NCBI RefSeq assembly: GCF_031732815.1
Contig: NZ_JAVMKF010000103.1
Coordinates: forward strand, 1-5,821
Length of the DNA: 5,821 bases
Direction of reading: 5' to 3'
Source of the DNA: Accumulibacter sp031732815
Lineage (GTDB): Bacteria; Pseudomonadota; Gammaproteobacteria; Burkholderiales; Rhodocyclaceae
In this document: piece by piece, positions 5,593 through 5,821 of the stretch
Layout: the number at the start of each line of letters is the position of its first letter
How positions within the stretch are numbered: the first letter of the stretch is position 1
Notes under the pieces: generated by a model
What the model was told of the DNA's origin: nothing
The model's database searches: none
Seen by the model: only the letters and a program-made list of their open reading frames with translations
Translations under genes and position numbers: made by a program

Positions 5593-5775
5593 TCATTTTG
5601 CAAAAACGCGATTACGACGATCATGATGTTTGGCATCATGGAAACGACGATCATGTTTGTCAATTTGTCGTAATCGTGTTTTTGCAGATCGACTTGTCCT
5701 TGTGGCAGCGGATTCCTTGATCCGCTTGCCCGCAGGCGCGTCCTTGATGTCGACGCCCGCCACCTTCGTAATCAT
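5593..5775 (-). CDS. Doubtful small basic ORF upstream of hsdM (60 aa)
   Basis: Not recognised. The ORF begins MITKVAGVDIKDAPAGKR and is rich in Lys, Arg and His, with HDRR twice (from the 12-bp direct repeat). A purine-rich AGGGGAG stands just before the ATG, which gives it some support. Against it, the last 30 codons overlap the promoter and inverted repeat, so that part is explained as regulatory DNA. It might be a 5' fragment of a lost gene running into the repeat. A 6-bp stem (GCGGAT/ATCCGC, 5708-5725) lies within it. Other frames of the same stretch are also open. Confidence 0.2.
   Translation of the reverse strand: MITKVAGVDIKDAPAGKRIKESAATRTSRSAKTRLRQIDKHDRRFHDAKHHDRRNRVFAK
5614..5655 (-). 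promoter_or_regulatory. Duplicated 12-bp operator-like motif CATGATCGTCGT
   Basis: The minus-strand motif CATGATCGTCGT occurs perfectly at 5655-5644 and at 5625-5614, start to start 30 bp, close to three helical turns. The first copy lies in the -35/-10 spacer and the second just after the predicted transcription start, overlapping the right arm of the inverted repeat. Placement and spacing fit cooperative repressor binding on one DNA face. The binding protein is unknown; the RhuM and Bro-N products of the same operon are candidates only by inference. Confidence 0.5.
5635..5663 (-). promoter_or_regulatory. Predicted sigma70-type promoter of the hsdM operon
   Basis: On the minus strand a perfect -35 box TTGACA (5663-5658) is followed by exactly 17 bases and a -10 box CATGAT (5640-5635; four of six consensus bases). 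The start point would be near 5628, giving a leader of about 210 nt before hsdM. The promoter lies inside the 88-bp inverted repeat, and one copy of the 12-bp direct repeat fills most of the spacer, so a protein bound there would block RNA polymerase. Boxes are seen; use is inferred. Confidence 0.55.
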
Positions 5776-5821
5776 TCACTCCCCTACACGGTTGCCGGGA
5801 TGGCGGGGATCGTGGGGAGCT

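Larger units (their letters stand above)
5599..5686. repeat. 88-bp inverted repeat with 20-bp arms around the hsdM promoter
   Basis: The arms at 5599-5618 and 5667-5686 are inverted copies matching at 19 of 20 positions (TGCAAAAACGCGATTACGAC against TGCAAAAACACGATTACGAC), separated by 48 bp. Inside lies a second perfect 7-bp hairpin, CATGATG (5622-5628) and CATCATG (5634-5640), with a TTTGG loop. The arms flank the promoter almost symmetrically: one is upstream of the -35 box, the other just past the predicted start point. This could be a two-site operator that loops, a cruciform, or a small palindromic insertion. No clear target duplication flanks it. Confidence 0.85.

Noticed and set aside
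4079..5626. Long plus-strand open frame of 515 codons
   Set aside because: It lies antisense to hsdM and its product matches no family. High-GC codon bias opens this frame; hsdM has all methyltransferase motifs.
5614..5655. Direct repeats as a CRISPR array
   Set aside because: Only two 12-bp copies with an 18-bp gap, no further units and no cas genes.

Overview
The window is a chromosomal or mobile-island segment of a fairly GC-rich Gram-negative bacterium. Codon use and the closeness of the proteins to families common in Proteobacteria suggest a beta- or gammaproteobacterium; nothing here fixes the species. Every convincing gene lies on the minus strand, so the locus reads from high to low coordinates. 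It is one type I restriction-modification (R-M) operon in partial decay.

Layout in transcription order: (1) 5821-5420 is a gene-poor control region. It holds a 88-bp inverted repeat enclosing a good sigma70-type promoter (TTGACA, 17 bp, CATGAT), a duplicated 12-bp operator-like motif, a roughly 200-nt leader with a UUCG-capped hairpin, and two doubtful small ORFs. (2) 5419-3863 is hsdM, the intact DNA adenine methyltransferase subunit. (3) 3866-3549 is a remnant of a Bro-N/DinD-type gene with an internal deletion and no C-terminal half. (4) 3549-2560 is a RhuM-family gene, open but apparently lacking about 25 residues near its C-terminus. (5) 2563-1400 is hsdS, the specificity subunit, with two target-recognition domains and two conserved repeats. 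(6) 1407-820 is the N-terminal two thirds of a HAD-family phosphatase, cut off before its last catalytic motif and joined by a deletion to hsdR. (7) About 858-56 is an hsdR fragment with the PD-(D/E)XK nuclease domain but without its first residues and without the whole helicase motor. (8) 1-55 is unexplained sequence past the second break.

The first five genes overlap by 1 to 8 bases (ATGA and TGATG junctions), each with its own Shine-Dalgarno sequence, so they were built as one translationally coupled transcript. HsdM and HsdS look complete and could form a working methyltransferase. HsdR cannot translocate or cleave, because the motor is missing. The locus is therefore best read as a methylation-only descendant of a type I R-M island that also carried three accessory genes (Bro-N/DinD-like, RhuM, HAD phosphatase).

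The items most worth following up are the symmetric repeat over the hsdM promoter, a perfect 13-bp-arm palindrome inside rhuM, and the repeated pattern of deletions that hits the accessory genes and hsdR but spares hsdM and hsdS. Family comparisons here rest on recalled family sequences, not on alignments.
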